A model generated the notes under the pieces. The model ran no database searches. It worked only from the letters and a program-made list of their open reading frames with translations, and had not been told where the DNA came from. The position numbers and the translations under genes are program-made. A stretch of DNA of 6,433 bases from Polaribacter sp. GTDB taxonomy: Bacteria > Bacteroidota > Bacteroidia > Flavobacteriales > Flavobacteriaceae. Shown piece after piece: positions 5,488-6,433 of the stretch. How positions within the stretch are numbered: position 1 is the first letter of the stretch; the number at the start of each line of letters is the position of its first letter. The stretch lies in NCBI GenBank assembly GCA_030731695.1, contig JANQTK010000074.1:1-6433 (forward strand), given 5' to 3'.

Positions 5488-6433
5488 ATGAGTAAAGGAA
5501 ATATCAATGTTTCAGTAGAAAATATTTTTCCACTGATTAAAAAATTCTTGTATTCTGATCATGAAATCTTTTTGCGTGAACTTGTTTCTAACGCAACAGA
5601 TGCAACCACAAAACTAAAACACCTTATTTCTATTGGTGAAGCTCAAACAGAATTGGGTGATGCTAAAATTGAAATCAGCATTGATAAAAAAGCCAAAACT
5701 TTAACTATCAAAGACCAAGGTTTAGGAATGACTATGGATGAAGTTGAAAAATACATCAACCAAATTGCATTTTCTGGTGCTGAAGAATTCTTAGAAAAGT
5801 ACAAAGATGATAAAAATAACACAGGCGTAATTGGTCATTTTGGATTGGGTTTTTATTCTGCTTTTATGGTGGCTAAACAAGTAGAAATTTTTACAAAATC
5901 ATTTAAAGACGAACCTGCTGCACATTGGACTTGTGATGGCTCTCCTGAATACACTTTAGTAGAACATGATAAAACTGACAGAGGGACAGAAATTGTATTA
6001 CACATTGCAGACGATTCAACTGAGTTTTTAGAAGAAGGAAAAATTAGAGGTTTATTGAATAAATACAATCGTTTCAACCAAGTGCCCATCAAATTTGGAA
6101 CTAAAAAAGTAAACGATCCAAATCATGAGCCAGCTACCATTACAGATGCTGAAGGAAAAGAAACCAAAGAAAAACAAAAACAAATTGAGGTTGATGATAT
6201 TATCAACAATACAACTCCTGCTTGGACAAAAGCACCTGCTGATTTAACTGATGAAGATTACGAAAATTTCTACAGAGAATTGTATCCAATGCAGTTTGAA
6301 GAATCGTTATTTCACATCCATTTAAATGTAGATTATCCATTTAATTTAACTGGAATTTTATTCTTCCCTAAGTTATCTTCATCAATGGATATGCAAAAAG
6401 ATAAGATTCAGTTGTATCAAAATCAAGTTTATG
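5488..6433 (+). CDS. htpG: Molecular chaperone HtpG (bacterial Hsp90), 3' end outside window
   Basis: HtpG is the bacterial Hsp90, a dimeric cytoplasmic ATP-dependent chaperone for protein folding and stress survival. From the ATG at 5488 the frame stays open to the window end, giving 315 residues of a protein usually about 620-640 aa, i.e. the ATPase domain and the start of the middle domain. The GHKL ATPase motifs are intact: ELVSNATDA (31-39), with Glu31 and Asn35 as the expected catalytic and Mg-binding residues; KDQGLGM (75-81), with the adenine-contacting Asp76; IGHFGLGFYS (115-124), the ATP-lid glycine box; and GTEIV (166-170). The opening GNINVSVENIFPLIKKFLYS is typical of the family in this phylum, and ELYPMQFEESLFHIHLNVDYPF belongs to the middle domain. 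There is no Shine-Dalgarno sequence; the leader is A/T-rich. It is divergent from fabH, with 189 bp between start codons. Confidence 0.95.
   Translation, partial: MSKGNINVSVENIFPLIKKFLYSDHEIFLRELVSNATDATTKLKHLISIGEAQTELGDAKIEISIDKKAKTLTIKDQGLGMTMDEVEKYINQIAFSGAEEFLEKYKDDKNNTGVIGHFGLGFYSAFMVAKQVEIFTKSFKDEPAAHWTCDGSPEYTLVEHDKTDRGTEIVLHIADDSTEFLEEGKIRGLLNKYNRFNQVPIKFGTKKVNDPNHEPATITDAEGKETKEKQKQIEVDDIINNTTPAWTKAPADLTDEDYENFYRELYPMQFEESLFHIHLNVDYPFNLTGILFFPKLSSSMDMQKDKIQLYQNQVY

Noticed and set aside
5853..6092. 79-codon reading frame on the minus strand inside htpG
   Set aside because: It is antisense to the conserved HtpG ATPase domain and has no recognisable motif; it is a shadow frame.

Overview
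The window looks like ordinary chromosomal DNA of a low-GC Bacteroidota, most likely a flavobacterium (Flavobacteriaceae). The evidence is AT-rich sequence, start codons without Shine-Dalgarno boxes, two good matches to the Bacteroidota housekeeping -7 box (TAnnTTTG), and an outer-membrane protein with the phylum-typical CarboxypepD_reg-like / plug / beta-barrel layout. Assignment below phylum is inference from recognisable protein families, not from a database search.

Layout, left to right. Bases 1-327 are the 3' third of a ribonuclease Z gene (rnz, + strand, start outside the window). It is followed 13 nt later by a gene for a 254-aa PAS-like / LuxR-type helix-turn-helix regulator (341-1105, +), probably cotranscribed with it. 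A 178-bp spacer between convergent genes holds a 17-bp imperfect inverted repeat (1173-1189 / 1266-1282). Next is a small CoA-binding (Rossmann-type) protein on the minus strand (1284-1649), diverging from a large outer-membrane TonB-dependent-receptor-like protein on the plus strand (1745-4225). A strong bidirectional hairpin terminator (4241-4270) separates that gene from the convergent fabH-like gene (minus, 4291-5298). fabH diverges from htpG (plus, 5488 to the end of the window, 3' truncated). The divergent fabH/htpG spacer contains a textbook Bacteroidota promoter for fabH and, on the htpG side, a perfect palindrome TGACATGTTGTCA that is a candidate stress operator.

The genes do not form one pathway. 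They cover tRNA 3' processing, a sensor-regulator, a CoA-binding protein, envelope transport, fatty-acid initiation and protein folding. I see no CRISPR array, insertion sequence, phage gene, toxin-antitoxin pair, tRNA or rRNA, and no sign of a new multi-gene system. The observations most worth checking are the inverted repeat in the 1106-1283 spacer, the palindrome upstream of htpG (which has no good housekeeping promoter), and the orphan PAS-LuxR regulator coupled to rnz.
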